A stretch of 64,000 nucleotides of DNA from Paenibacillus planticolens (GTDB lineage Bacteria > Bacillota > Bacilli > Paenibacillales > NBRC-103111), in the NCBI RefSeq assembly GCF_013141725.1, contig NZ_WHNZ01000041.1:62001-126000 (forward strand). The letters are read 5' to 3'. This document shows, piece after piece, positions 8,002 through 17,025 of the stretch. The notes beneath the pieces were generated by a model. That model did no database searches and had not been told where the DNA came from. It saw nothing but the letters and a program-made list of their open reading frames with translations. The first letter of the stretch is position 1; every line of letters starts with the position of its first letter. A program made the position numbers and the translations under genes.

Positions 8002-9672
8002 TTATTTTAAAAGGGCCTTGTAATCAGTGAAATCCGCAGCATGACCATTTACAAATCTGCTGGTTTCGGAGTTAGGGCCGCTTTTGAAAACAAGCAAATC
8101 ATCATTCAGCGTTGTGTAATGAACAGCGAATTCGTCTTCCGCTGCCCCGGAGTATGCCGGTTGTTTAGTTTTCATGACGTTCGCAAATTGCCGGAGATCA
8201 GCGACACCCATTGCCGCGGCGCCCTTGCGGTCCACACATTCAAAAACGACGGCATTCTTATTTCCGCTGCTCGTGATCACGGAACGGTCGGCAAGTACTT
8301 GCCTTTGATAAGGCTGCTGCACATAGACGGCCATGTACACATCTCCGCATAAGCCGAATAAAGCGTTCTCCTCTTCCAACCAATCTCCCGCCGGCAAGCA
8401 GCCGATAATTTGATTGGGCATATTTTCAGGAATTTGATAATCGGCTATGACCGTACCGCGGTGAAAAAACACTTCTGAATATTCGCTTTGATGGCGCAAA
8501 TCTCCTTCTCCGTTTCCAGGAGCTGGATGGAAAAAATATGCATGATTGACTCCTTGCGCACGATCAAGCGGCAGCGCTACATCCCAGCGATGCTGTTCAT
8601 TGTCAAACTCAAGCACGCGTTCGTAAATACCGCCCACGGCAAAGTTTTCTGTGATATATACATAGCTGTGAAGTACATCCTCTTCATTTACAGCTGTGCC
8701 TGCTTGTTTGGGGATGCGAGACTTCACCTCAAGAGGAACTTGGCGGTGCAAAGCAAGATGAATGGCATCGGCCGGAGCGTCGTACGCAAGAAAACCTGCA
8801 TACTCTGTCCGGGGCATTTCCTCAGGCAGCGTAAAATCGCCATACTGCACATAATCATGCAGCACATTCGTATCCTTCGGCATATCGTGCGGCCAAATTC
8901 GGGAATGCGGCCCCACCCATGCGCCTCCTAAATAAAAGGTCGAGCGAACGCGCCATAAATAATCCAACATTCGGGCGAGATCCGCTTTAATCTCTTGATC
9001 TTTCATCAACTGCCAAGCGCACGTAAACGCCTGCACCCAATGCCAGAACCACGGCAGCCCGCCGTATTCGGACATTCCGAGCGTTGTCACTCGATCCAAC
9101 GTGCGGCGCAAGCTCACAATGCCGTCTTCCAGCAAGCTTTTATCCTCATAGCGCTGACCGAAAATAAGCTTGGCTGCCGTATATTTCGCTTCGTGATGAT
9201 GATAGTGTTCGATCTCTTTGCGATAGAAGCCGCTTTGATAAATATGGAAAAGCGCCACCTCGAAGGAGCTGCGCAGCGACTCGCTGAGAACATCCGCGTA
9301 CCGCTCATAAAAATAAACCATCAAGCTCCCCATTAATTCCACCGGGAGTGTATTCTTCGCAGCTTCATGCGTGGTTGGGCTTAACCTTAGCGGCCAATGT
9401 CCGTAAGTTGGGCTCTCCGCATTCTGATCCTGCAGCTCGAGTAAAAGCTGGAGAATGCTTTCCGCTTTCGCTTTCGCGGATTGGCGGTCTCCATCAAACG
9501 CGATGTCCCCCTCTTGGGAAGCTGCAAATAGATAAGAAGCGTAGTAGAAATTATCCCGGACATCATGGTGAAACAAGAAACCGCTGCTGAGTAATGGCCG
9601 TTGATAGGCCTCTGCGGCAACTTTGGCCGTAATTTCATTTTGTCTTTGTTGCAAATTCGTCAAATTTATCAT
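8002..9672 (-). CDS. Uncharacterised 556-residue protein, possible alpha-helical-barrel glycan enzyme
   Basis: I do not recognise a named family with certainty. The first 300 residues are helix-rich and full of Trp, Tyr and His (for example EIEHYHHHEAKYTA and LPWFWHWVQAFTCAW), like toroid alpha/alpha barrels of polysaccharide lyases and heparinase II/III-type proteins; the last 200 look beta-rich. No signal peptide. The gene is first in an operon with an acetyl esterase and its promoter carries the same operator as the LacI-GH88-DUF2264 operon, so a role in uronic-acid-containing oligosaccharide breakdown is a reasonable inference. The ATG at 9672 abuts GAGGGG with no spacer; a TTG at 9663 has 8-base spacing and may be the real start. 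Confidence 0.75.
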   Translation of the reverse strand: MINLTNLQQRQNEITAKVAAEAYQRPLLSSGFLFHHDVRDNFYYASYLFAASQEGDIAFDGDRQSAKAKAESILQLLLELQDQNAESPTYGHWPLRLSPTTHEAAKNTLPVELMGSLMVYFYERYADVLSESLRSSFEVALFHIYQSGFYRKEIEHYHHHEAKYTAAKLIFGQRYEDKSLLEDGIVSLRRTLDRVTTLGMSEYGGLPWFWHWVQAFTCAWQLMKDQEIKADLARMLDYLWRVRSTFYLGGAWVGPHSRIWPHDMPKDTNVLHDYVQYGDFTLPEEMPRTEYAGFLAYDAPADAIHLALHRQVPLEVKSRIPKQAGTAVNEEDVLHSYVYITENFAVGGIYERVLEFDNEQHRWDVALPLDRAQGVNHAYFFHPAPGNGEGDLRHQSEYSEVFFHRGTVIADYQIPENMPNQIIGCLPAGDWLEEENALFGLCGDVYMAVYVQQPYQRQVLADRSVITSSGNKNAVVFECVDRKGAAAMGVADLRQFANVMKTKQPAYSGAAEDEFAVHYTTLNDDLLVFKSGPNSETSRFVNGHAADFTDYKALLK

Positions 9673-9734
9673 CCCCTCGGAAAAATCGTAAAAGAGCGTT
9701 TTCTATGTAAGATAAAGCGCTGTTTTCACTTATT

Positions 9735-9778
9735 GAAACGTTTAACCTCAGTTTATATGCAAATAAATGCAGCGTCAA
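9735..9778 (-). promoter_or_regulatory. Promoter with LacI-type operator
   Basis: Minus-strand -35 TTGACG (9773-9778), 17-base spacer, -10 TAAACT (9750-9755), with GTTAAACGTTTC (9735-9746) covering the expected start site. The 15 bases TGAAACGTTTAACCT at 9734-9748 recur exactly in front of the lacI-family gene (19229-19243). Repressor binding here would block transcription. Confidence 0.7.
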
Positions 9779-9814
9779 TGCATCCTGAAAGTTTCATTTT
9801 TCATATTTTGGCTG

Positions 9815-9843
9815 TTGCTTACTCTTGCAATTTCTTATAAAAT
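9815..9843 (+). promoter_or_regulatory. Sigma-A promoter of metNIQ
   Basis: TTGCTT (9815-9820), 17 bases, TAAAAT (9838-9843). The leader to the ribosome site is only about 40 bases, too short for an S-box (SAM) riboswitch; none was found. Confidence 0.5.
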
Positions 9844-9904
9844 AATCTACCGTTGGCCAAAATATACGATCACCAACATTTGCATGGAATAGGAGGTATT
9901 CATC

Positions 9905-10933
9905 CTGATTCATATCGATAATTTACAAAAAGTGTACGAGGATATACCGGGACGTGTACCGGCTATCCAGCAGATCCGTTTACATATCGATCGCGGAGAA
10001 ATATTCGGCATCATCGGGCACTCCGGCGCAGGAAAGAGCACCTTGCTGCGATGTGTAAATTTACTTGAGCGTCCGTCCTCAGGAAGCATTATGATCGATG
10101 GCGAAGACATGACAAGTTTAAACGCCAAACAACTGCAGGTCAAACGCCGCAAGATCGGCATGATTTTTCAGCATTTTAATCTGCTTTCTTCATCTACCGT
10201 TGCTGAAAACATTGCCTTTCCGTTGAAATTGGCCGGAACGAGTCAAGCTGAGATCAGTGCGAGGATTAAGGAGCTGCTTGAACTGGTCGGACTGCAGGAG
10301 CATGCGGACAAATATCCAAGCCAGCTGTCAGGCGGACAAAAGCAGCGTGTCGGCATCGCCAGAGCGCTTGCCAATCACCCGGATATTCTGCTCTGCGATG
10401 AAGCCACTTCTGCGCTTGATCCGCAGACGACGAATGCGATTCTCGCCCTTCTGCTAGATATTAATCGGAAGCTAGGCATTACGATCCTGCTGATTACGCA
10501 TGAAATGCAGGTCATTCGTGCGATCTGTGACCGCGTAGCCGTCATGGAGAAAGGTTTGATCGTGGAAACCGGGAAAGTGCTGGATGTGTTCCTTCAGCCG
10601 CAGCACCCGGTAACAAAGGAGTTTGTCGGACAAGTTTCTGATTTTGCGGCAAGCAGCACAGCAATCGATTCGAATACTAAACAGGGAATAATGGCAGGAA
10701 CGGTCATCCGGATTACGTATATCGGAGCGAAAACGTATGAACCGATTTTGTTCGAGACGGTCAAGTCGACGAATGTGACCTTTGCCATTTTGCAGGGTAC
10801 GATCTCTTCCATGAAAGGTGTGCCTTATGGTCAGTTGGTCGTCCAATTATCCGGCGCTCAGCATGAGGAAATCGCTGCGGTTATCGCGAAGCTGAAGCAG
10901 GAAGGAATGGATGTGGAGGTGATGGCCCCATGA
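9905..10933 (+). CDS. metN: Methionine ABC transporter ATP-binding protein MetN, probable CTG start
   Basis: ATPase of the methionine importer. Walker A GHSGAGKST, signature LSGGQKQR, Walker B ILLCDEATSALD and a C-terminal NIL domain (about residues 265-342) are all present. The first conventional in-frame start is GTG at 9932, but it would remove conserved residues: the frame reads IHIDNLQKVY before it, matching the usual MetN beginning. AGGAGG at 9891-9896 is 8 bases before CTG at 9905, giving a normal 342-residue protein. No ATG, GTG or TTG lies at a suitable distance, so a CTG start is the best reading, or less likely ATT at 9908. The stop codon overlaps the metI start. Confidence 0.9.
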   Translation: MIHIDNLQKVYEDIPGRVPAIQQIRLHIDRGEIFGIIGHSGAGKSTLLRCVNLLERPSSGSIMIDGEDMTSLNAKQLQVKRRKIGMIFQHFNLLSSSTVAENIAFPLKLAGTSQAEISARIKELLELVGLQEHADKYPSQLSGGQKQRVGIARALANHPDILLCDEATSALDPQTTNAILALLLDINRKLGITILLITHEMQVIRAICDRVAVMEKGLIVETGKVLDVFLQPQHPVTKEFVGQVSDFAASSTAIDSNTKQGIMAGTVIRITYIGAKTYEPILFETVKSTNVTFAILQGTISSMKGVPYGQLVVQLSGAQHEEIAAVIAKLKQEGMDVEVMAP

Positions 10934-11592
10934 ATATGACCTGGGAAATCAACTGGGCTGAAATAGCAAAAGCAACGGGAGATACGCTTGTGATGCTGGG
11001 GTGGTCGCTCCTATTCACCGTCATCATCGGCTTAGCGTTAGGCATTATATTATTCTTGACCTCCAAAGGACAGTTGCTGCAAAATACGCCGCTGTACGGA
11101 GTTCTCTCGTTGATTGTGAACATCCTGCGCTCCGTGCCCTTCGTCATTCTCATGATCTCCGTGTTCCCGATCACGAAAGCGCTCGTGCACACCACCATTG
11201 GCGTGAAAGGCGCGATCCCACCTCTCGTGATCGCCGCCGCGCCATTTCTTGCGCGGCTGGTCGAATCCGCGCTGCGCGAGATCGAGAACGGCGTCATTGA
11301 AGCCGCTCAGTCGATGGGCGCTACGCCATGGCAAATCGTATGGCGCGTTCTGCTGCCGGAAGCGCGCTCGGGCTTGATCTCAGCCGTGACCGTTACGGCT
11401 GTGGCTCTGCTCTCCTACTCCGCCATGTCAGGCGTCGTAGGCGGCGGCGGGCTTGGCGATCTTTCGCTCCGCTACGGCTATATGCGGTTCCGTACGGACA
11501 TTATGATCGTCACCGTCGTCATACTTGTTATCTTTGTTCAGCTTTTACAAATGCTCGGCGATCGTATGGTCGCCAAATACAACCGCAAATAA
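10930..11592 (+). CDS. metI: Methionine ABC transporter permease MetI
   Basis: Inner-membrane permease, 220 residues with about five hydrophobic helices and the EAA-type loop EAAQSMGATPWQIVWRVLLP that docks on MetN. The ATG overlaps the metN stop as ATGA, with GGAGGTGAT just upstream, so translation is coupled. It lies between metN and metQ as in the standard operon. Confidence 0.93.
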   Translation: MNMTWEINWAEIAKATGDTLVMLGWSLLFTVIIGLALGIILFLTSKGQLLQNTPLYGVLSLIVNILRSVPFVILMISVFPITKALVHTTIGVKGAIPPLVIAAAPFLARLVESALREIENGVIEAAQSMGATPWQIVWRVLLPEARSGLISAVTVTAVALLSYSAMSGVVGGGGLGDLSLRYGYMRFRTDIMIVTVVILVIFVQLLQMLGDRMVAKYNRK

Positions 11593-11623
11593 GACATCAT
11601 TGATTATTGGAGGTCATTTTACA

Positions 11624-12481
11624 ATGAAAAAACTTACTGTATCGCTCGTTTCCCTGTTCTTCGTGCTGGCACTTGCCGCTTGCGGACAAAAACCGGCTGA
11701 GAATCAAGCCAGCTCGGCGCCTGCCGCATCGGCTTCACCTGCTGCTACGACACCTGCCAAAGAAGTAACATTGAAAGTCGGCGCGTCTTCCGTTCCTCAT
11801 GCTGAAATTTTGAACAACTTGAAAGCAAAAATGAAAACACAAGGCGTTAACTTGGAAGTAATAGAGTTTAACGACTATGTGCAGCCGAACGTGCAAGTGT
11901 TTGAAAAGCAATTGGACGCTAACTTTTTCCAACACCAGCCTTACCTGGACCAATTCAATGCCGATAAAAAGCAAAACCTTGTCAAAGTCGTTGGCGTGCA
12001 CATTGAGCCATTCGGCGCTTACTCTCAAAAAGTGAAGTCCGCAGCCGAGCTGAAAGAAGGCGCGACCGTAGCCATTCCAAATGATCCTTCCAATGCCGGC
12101 CGTGCGCTTGCGCTGATGGAGAAAAACGGTCTGATCAAGTTGAAAGACGGCATCGGAATTAAAGCTACAGTGAAAGACATCGTAGAAAACAGCAAAAAGC
12201 TTCAAATTAAAGAGCTTGACCCTGCTATGCTGCCTCGTACAATCGGCGAGTTCGATCTTGCTTTGATCAACACGAACTATGCGCTGCAAGCGAACTTAAT
12301 GCCGACGAAAGACGCTCTGTTCATCGAGGACAAAAACTCCCCTTACGTGAACATTCTCGTATCCCGTCCAGACAATAAGGATTCTGAAGCTATGCAGAAG
12401 CTGGCGAAAGAATTGAACTCCGCTGACACGAAGAAATTCATTGAAGACAAATACAAAGGCGCTATCGTTCCAGCGTTCTAA
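11624..12481 (+). CDS. metQ: Methionine-binding lipoprotein MetQ (NlpA family)
   Basis: Substrate-binding lipoprotein of the methionine importer. A signal peptide ends in the lipobox LAAC with Cys20 as the lipidated residue, followed by a low-complexity Ala/Ser/Pro linker to about residue 45 and an NlpA domain beginning TLKVGASSVPHAEIL. Typical motifs include FQHQPYLDQFN and GATVAIPNDPSNAGRAL. ATG at 11624 has GGAGGTCATTT in front. The 31-base gap from metI has no terminator, so the three genes form one operon. NlpA proteins sometimes bind other ligands, but MetN with its NIL domain supports methionine. Confidence 0.93.
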   Translation: MKKLTVSLVSLFFVLALAACGQKPAENQASSAPAASASPAATTPAKEVTLKVGASSVPHAEILNNLKAKMKTQGVNLEVIEFNDYVQPNVQVFEKQLDANFFQHQPYLDQFNADKKQNLVKVVGVHIEPFGAYSQKVKSAAELKEGATVAIPNDPSNAGRALALMEKNGLIKLKDGIGIKATVKDIVENSKKLQIKELDPAMLPRTIGEFDLALINTNYALQANLMPTKDALFIEDKNSPYVNILVSRPDNKDSEAMQKLAKELNSADTKKFIEDKYKGAIVPAF

Positions 12482-12487
12482 TATCAC

Positions 12488-12531
12488 AAAAAGCTGCTCT
12501 CCCAGGTTTGACCTGGAGGGGCAGCTTTTTT
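12488..12531 (+). terminator. metNIQ terminator
   Basis: AAAAAGCTGC...GCAGCTTTTT stem extended by an inner CCAGGT/ACCTGG helix, starting 7 bases after the metQ stop. Confidence 0.88.
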
Positions 12532-12559
12532 ATGAGATGAAGCTTATCGCCAATGTGAA

Positions 12560-12738
12560 GGGAACTACAGGGCGCTATTTTAGCCAAGTGGACTGTTTTT
12601 CAACTCCTGGTGGAACTACAGAGTCTTATTCGCCATCGGATGCCCGCTTAGTGACCGAAATCGGCAAAATAGCGGATCATAGTTCCCACAAATTTGCCAA
12701 TTGGCTTCTTCTAGGGCAAATAGAGGATCATAGTTCCC
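12560..12738. repeat. Four-arm palindromic repeat R1 (arm family I)
   Basis: Two forward arms start GGGAACTACAGGGCGC at 12560 and GGAACTACAGAGTC at 12612. Two inverted arms end in TAGTTCCC at 12687 and 12738. Pitch is about 51 bases on each side with about 76 across the middle. Outer arms can pair with each other and inner arms with each other. It sits in the gap between the convergent metQ and ald genes. No ORF. Confidence 0.85.
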
Positions 12739-12794
12739 ACTAACCAACACCATCAAAACAATTGTTGGCCGTGAGTTAACCTGCACTGGCTAAA

Positions 12795-12823
12795 ATAAAA
12801 AGCCGCACATCGCTGTGCGGCCC
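12795..12823 (-). terminator. ald terminator
   Basis: GCCGCACA/TGTGCGGC hairpin followed on the minus strand by TTTTTATTTT, just past the ald stop codon. Confidence 0.85.
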
Positions 12824-12827
12824 ATTT

Positions 12828-13943
12828 CTATTGTAAAAGCGAGTACACATCCGTGTATTCATACCCGTGCGCTTCGGCAACTGCCTTGTAAGTGACATGC
12901 CCGGCAACCACATTAATGCCTTTGGCGATGGCTTTGTTGTCCAATGCAGCACGTACATAGCCTTTGCCGGCAATTTGCAGACCGTATGGCGTCGTTACAT
13001 TCGTCAGCGCCAAAGTTGACGTACGCGCTACGGCACCCGGCATGTTCGCCACGGCATAATGAATGACTCCGTGCTTCTCATAGGTCGGTTGATCATGCGT
13101 CGTGATGCGGTCAATCGTCTCAATGGAGCCGCCTTGATCAATCGCAACGTCAACGATCACACTGCCCGGGCTCATCGTTTTGACCATCTCTTCGGTCACC
13201 AGACGCGGTGCGCGAGCTCCCGGAATCAATACGGCGCCTACGACCAAATCAGCGTGCCGCACAACTTCCGCGATGTTATAAGGGCTGGACATGATCGTTT
13301 TCACGCGTCCTTGGAAGAGATCATCCAATTGGCGCAAACGATCCGGATTCAAGTCAACGATCGTTACATCGGCGCCTAATCCGATTGCCATTTTCGCCGC
13401 ATTCGCGCCTACGATGCCTCCGCCGATGACGGCAACTCGCCCAGGCTCAACGCCCGGTACGCCGCCAAGCAAAATCCCTTTGCCGCCATGCGCCTTCTCC
13501 AGGAAATGCGCTCCGATCTGGACGGACATGCGGCCAGCTACTTCACTCATCGGCGTCAGCAGCGGAAGGCTGCCATTGTCGAGTTGAATAGTCTCATAAG
13601 CGATCGCAGTTACTTTATTGCGAGCCAGCGCATGCGTCAGTTCAGCCTCCGGTGCAAGGTGAAGATACGTGTATAGAATCAAACCTTCATGGAAGTAGCC
13701 ATACTCCTCCGGAAGCGGTTCTTTAACTTTCACAACCATATCGGCTTTCCATACTTCCGCTGCCGATGCTGCAATCGTTGCTCCTGCTTGCACGTAATCT
13801 TCATCCTTAAACCCGATGCTCAGACCTGCTGAGGTCTCAACTCTAACCTCATGCCCCGCTTTTGTGTATGAAAGCACGGAACTTGGCGTCATGCCAACGC
13901 GAAACTCATTATTTTTAATTTCCTTCGGAACCCCAATTATCAT
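12828..13943 (-). CDS. ald: Alanine dehydrogenase
   Basis: NAD-dependent enzyme interconverting L-alanine and pyruvate plus ammonia, used for alanine catabolism and for ammonia balance during sporulation. The 371-residue length is standard. N-terminal motif [20 protein letters not shown], substrate-binding region [13 protein letters not shown], nucleotide-binding [13 protein letters not shown] and the [16 protein letters not shown] segment are all present. It lies directly downstream of a PucR-type regulator matching AdeR, the ald activator of Bacillus subtilis. The -10 TATACT at 14005-14010 lacks a good -35, as expected for activator-dependent transcription. Confidence 0.95.
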   Translation of the reverse strand: MIIGVPKEIKNNEFRVGMTPSSVLSYTKAGHEVRVETSAGLSIGFKDEDYVQAGATIAASAAEVWKADMVVKVKEPLPEEYGYFHEGLILYTYLHLAPEAELTHALARNKVTAIAYETIQLDNGSLPLLTPMSEVAGRMSVQIGAHFLEKAHGGKGILLGGVPGVEPGRVAVIGGGIVGANAAKMAIGLGADVTIVDLNPDRLRQLDDLFQGRVKTIMSSPYNIAEVVRHADLVVGAVLIPGARAPRLVTEEMVKTMSPGSVIVDVAIDQGGSIETIDRITTHDQPTYEKHGVIHYAVANMPGAVARTSTLALTNVTTPYGLQIAGKGYVRAALDNKAIAKGINVVAGHVTYKAVAEAHGYEYTDVYSLLQ

Positions 13944-13963
13944 TCTGCATCTGCCTCTCTGTG

Positions 13964-14010
13964 GGATCCATCAAAAATGGATCCGTCTCTACTTGATGAT
14001 TCCAAGTATA
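13964..14010 (-). promoter_or_regulatory. ald promoter region with leader palindrome
   Basis: -10 TATACT at 14005-14010 (minus) without a matching -35, then a perfect palindrome GGATCCA-N7-TGGATCC (13964-13984) in the leader about 20 bases before the ald start. It could be an operator or an RNA hairpin near the ribosome site. Confidence 0.45.
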
Positions 14011-14067
14011 AAAGGGATCCGCCTGCGTGCCATTAGACAAATTGTAAAGAAACTGTCCGTTTTTTTT

Positions 14068-15768
14068 TCACAATTTTATTTCCGGATGTAACAGTTGAAA
14101 GGCACGGATGCCCACTTGCAGCGCTAACCGCTTTTCCGGCAGCATGTAGTTTGCGCCAAGCAGCTCCTCTATTTTCTCCAGACGGTAGTAGAGCGATTGC
14201 CTGACGATAAAAAGCTGTTGTGCCGCGATTTGCTTGGAGCCGTCACTGTCCAAATATACTTTAAGCGTGCGGAGCAGCTCGCTGCCCTTCATATGATCAT
14301 AGTCGATGATCGGTCCCAAATACGTGCGCACAAAAGACTGCAGCATTTGCTTATCGCCAATATGAAGCAGCAGTTGAAAGACACCAAGCTCATCATAAAA
14401 CAGTACTTTGCTTTGCAGTGTCGCACAAAGCGATATCGCTTGCAGCGCCTCTTGATAGCTTTGGTGCGCCTGCATAAAGCTTCGGTTGCTTTGTCCGACC
14501 CCAATCGTCAGCTCCATCTCTTCCTCCGCTTTCAACAGCTGAAGGGATTGAAATACGTGCTGCAGCCGCTCTTTGGCAGGACGTTTGGGTGTTTTGTCAA
14601 AAGCTACGACAACAAGCCGGTTATTTTTTAAGGTTAAAAGGGGATGAAACGTATGCTGCTCAAAAATAGAGCGGGCGGCAAGCGATAGATGAATGCCCGC
14701 AGATTCAATCCCTTCGCCATCACCTAGAGCAGGGTAATCCTCTGTTTGTTTGTGCGCAAATTCGATTAAAATGACATGATAAGGCAGTTCATTAAGCTGT
14801 CTAAAGGTATGGCCGATCAGCATTTTGATCTGCTCTTCGTCACGAATGCGGAGGTGCAGCAGATCATCCATCCATAAGGTTTGCGAATATAATTTACGTT
14901 CTTCCATATAGCGCTTGCGCAGTAAATCCTGCGCGATCGATAAAGAAGCAGAGTCTAGAATCAAGTATTCATACTCCTGCGGCTTGCGGCTCAGCACGAG
15001 GATGATATGGGCCCAGGTTTTGCCCATGGCGCCAACAGGCTGCACGATAACCGTCTGGCCCTCGACTTCGAAGACAGCGGGCGAGCCCGCATGCCTGGCG
15101 TTCAGGTCCGAGGCAAGTCGGCCCTCCAGCAATTCCAGCCACTGGCTGGACTCGCGGCTCCCCAGCTGAGGGATGAACTTGGGCTGCCCATCCTGCGGCA
15201 CATAGATCACCTGGGCTTTCGTACTGCTTTGCAGAAGTCCCAGCACGTGGGACACGCCTTGCGAGGACAGCGTCATGCGGTGGAATTCACGCGATATTTT
15301 CTCCAGATCCTGGAGCGCTTTATGGTGTTGGTTGATGATATGCGCATGAATATCCTGCGTAATATCGATGAACCGCACGGCTTGCGGGAAAATGATGAGC
15401 GGCAGCCGGCAGGCTTCCGCCGCATCGATCCAGGCCTGCGGAACGGAACTCAAATAATGGCCCATCTCAATACACAGGCAGGACACGTTATTGTTCATGA
15501 GCTGCTCCAGATAAGTCATAAACAGTCTCGTATCGCTTTTGAAAGCGGCTCCTGTGGTCAGAATCATCTCTCCGCCTTGAAGCAGCTCTTCAAACTGGAT
15601 CACTTCAATGATGTGCACCCAGCGGACGAGACGCTGCAAGCCGTCTTGACCCGCAGCGATATAGGCTTGCTGAAAGAACGGTCTTCTCAGCACTTCTTGT
15701 ACCGTTAACTGATAATTTTCATTCAAAAGCGTCACGCTTCTTTCTTCTAGCTCACCGAAGTTATCCAC
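14068..15768 (-). CDS. PucR-family transcriptional regulator, AdeR-like
   Basis: Cytoplasmic DNA-binding regulator. The N-terminal PucR domain starts near LTVQEVLRRPFFQQAYIAAG and runs to about residue 150; a C-terminal helix-turn-helix (SKQIAAQQLFIVRQSLYYRLEK, about residues 505-530) closes the protein. The domain order and position directly before ald match AdeR (YukF) of Bacillus subtilis, which activates ald in response to alanine. The start is uncertain: GTG at 15768 has no good ribosome site, while GTG at 15735 has GAAGAAAG nearby. A possible -10 TATACT lies at 15814-15819. No terminator separates it from ald. Confidence 0.85.
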   Translation of the reverse strand: MDNFGELEERSVTLLNENYQLTVQEVLRRPFFQQAYIAAGQDGLQRLVRWVHIIEVIQFEELLQGGEMILTTGAAFKSDTRLFMTYLEQLMNNNVSCLCIEMGHYLSSVPQAWIDAAEACRLPLIIFPQAVRFIDITQDIHAHIINQHHKALQDLEKISREFHRMTLSSQGVSHVLGLLQSSTKAQVIYVPQDGQPKFIPQLGSRESSQWLELLEGRLASDLNARHAGSPAVFEVEGQTVIVQPVGAMGKTWAHIILVLSRKPQEYEYLILDSASLSIAQDLLRKRYMEERKLYSQTLWMDDLLHLRIRDEEQIKMLIGHTFRQLNELPYHVILIEFAHKQTEDYPALGDGEGIESAGIHLSLAARSIFEQHTFHPLLTLKNNRLVVVAFDKTPKRPAKERLQHVFQSLQLLKAEEEMELTIGVGQSNRSFMQAHQSYQEALQAISLCATLQSKVLFYDELGVFQLLLHIGDKQMLQSFVRTYLGPIIDYDHMKGSELLRTLKVYLDSDGSKQIAAQQLFIVRQSLYYRLEKIEELLGANYMLPEKRLALQVGIRAFQLLHPEIKL

Positions 15769-15823
15769 AGCTGCCGTTTCAGGCTATTTGGGGATAACGG
15801 AATTAACGAATTTAGTATACATG

Positions 15824-15861
15824 AAAAAAGCGCCTGTTTCACTAGGAAACAGAACGCTTTT
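15824..15861 (-). terminator. Terminator of the LacI-GH88-DUF2264 operon
   Basis: Arms AAAAAAGCGCCTGTTTC (15824-15840) and GAAACAGAACGCTTTT (15846-15861) form an imperfect stem with a U6 tail on the minus strand, 12 bases after the DUF2264 stop. Confidence 0.8.
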
Positions 15862-15873
15862 GGAGATTCCATC

Positions 15874-17025
15874 TTATATCGCTTTGTCAATGGCAACGGT
15901 TTGTCCTGACCAAACCTTCTGCGAGGTCCAAGGCGCATCCGCTCCTTGCCAGAACTCATCATCCGCCGGCAAGCCAAGCGGCAGAAATACGGCGGAGCAT
16001 AAGTACAGGCTGCCCGTGGAAATGTACGGCTCGCCAAGCTCCGGCTGGTGGCCGCACAGGCCGATCTGCAGCCAGCCCGCTTCATCGAACGTGGCGGGCG
16101 CTTCGATCAGGCGCTTGATGACCGCGGTCATCGCGCATCTGACTTGAGCCGGCGCTACGCCGGTCGGCAGCTCGCGGCGCAGCGCCGTCTGGGCCAGCGA
16201 CTGAAAGGCGCCGAACCGGTAAGCCAGTGACCGGCCAATGACAGGGAACGTTCCCTCCGGCGAGATCGAACGCTCCTGTACCGCAGCAAAGCGCTGAGCG
16301 CGAATCAAAATATTCTCGCGCATGGCGTCCCAGTCCGGATATTCCCCACGGACCTGCTCGATAATATCAACCAGCATCGGCTGAATGACGAAGCTGTTGT
16401 AATAGTCAGCGTGATAGTCGGGCCCGTCGCCGTACATGCCGTCGCCGAGGTACCACTGCTCATGCTGCTTCAGAGCAAAGTCCACGCGCATCCGGTCCCA
16501 ATCTGCGCCCATGTAACGAAGCGCCGTCTCCGTCATGGCTGCAAACAACAACCAATTGCTGAAGAACGGCTTGCGCGTTCTCGACGACTGCAAAGCTTTC
16601 ACCACATTAGCCTGTACGCGGCTGTCTAATCCATGCCATAGCGCGTTCGGAGCTCTCAGAATCGCGTGAGCCAGAAAGGCGGTGTCAACGACAGGCTGAA
16701 ATCCTTGACTAAAGTTCAAGAAATCAGGCGACTCAGGATCCGTCGCGGCATCGAGACCTGCGCGCACAAGCTCGGAGTAGCGCGTCCGAAGCTTTTCTTC
16801 CTCCGCATCCAGCGCAGGGCTTTCCAGCCATGGCGCCATGCCGACGAGCGTGCGGGCAAAAGCTTCCAAATGAGAAAACTGGCGCTGCTCTTCGTTTTTA
16901 TTTTCAACAGGCATGGTCGCTCGCAATTTTCGTTCTGCTAATGCTTCCAATACAGGATTAGCGATGCGAAGCATCGTTTGCAGCCAGTAAGAACGGGTAT
17001 TGCTGACTGTTGATTGATTATTCAT
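15874..17025 (-). CDS. DUF2264 domain protein, probable intracellular glycan enzyme
   Basis: A 383-residue cytoplasmic protein recognised as DUF2264 from the N-terminal region, the FFSNWLLFAAMTETALRYMG segment and the motif YGDGPDYHADYYNSFVIQPM. DUF2264 proteins are predicted alpha/alpha-barrels found in polysaccharide-utilisation loci; from memory, some relatives are classed among glycoside hydrolases acting on glucuronides (GH154), which I cannot confirm here. Its ATG lies inside the end of the GH88 gene (8-base overlap), so translation is coupled and both probably act on the same unsaturated or uronic-acid oligosaccharide. Confidence 0.85.
   Translation of the reverse strand: MNNQSTVSNTRSYWLQTMLRIANPVLEALAERKLRATMPVENKNEEQRQFSHLEAFARTLVGMAPWLESPALDAEEEKLRTRYSELVRAGLDAATDPESPDFLNFSQGFQPVVDTAFLAHAILRAPNALWHGLDSRVQANVVKALQSSRTRKPFFSNWLLFAAMTETALRYMGADWDRMRVDFALKQHEQWYLGDGMYGDGPDYHADYYNSFVIQPMLVDIIEQVRGEYPDWDAMRENILIRAQRFAAVQERSISPEGTFPVIGRSLAYRFGAFQSLAQTALRRELPTGVAPAQVRCAMTAVIKRLIEAPATFDEAGWLQIGLCGHQPELGEPYISTGSLYLCSAVFLPLGLPADDEFWQGADAPWTSQKVWSGQTVAIDKAI

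Noticed and set aside
9738-9904. S-box (SAM) riboswitch before metNIQ
   Set aside because: The leader after the predicted promoter is only about 50 bases and lacks the conserved S-box helices.
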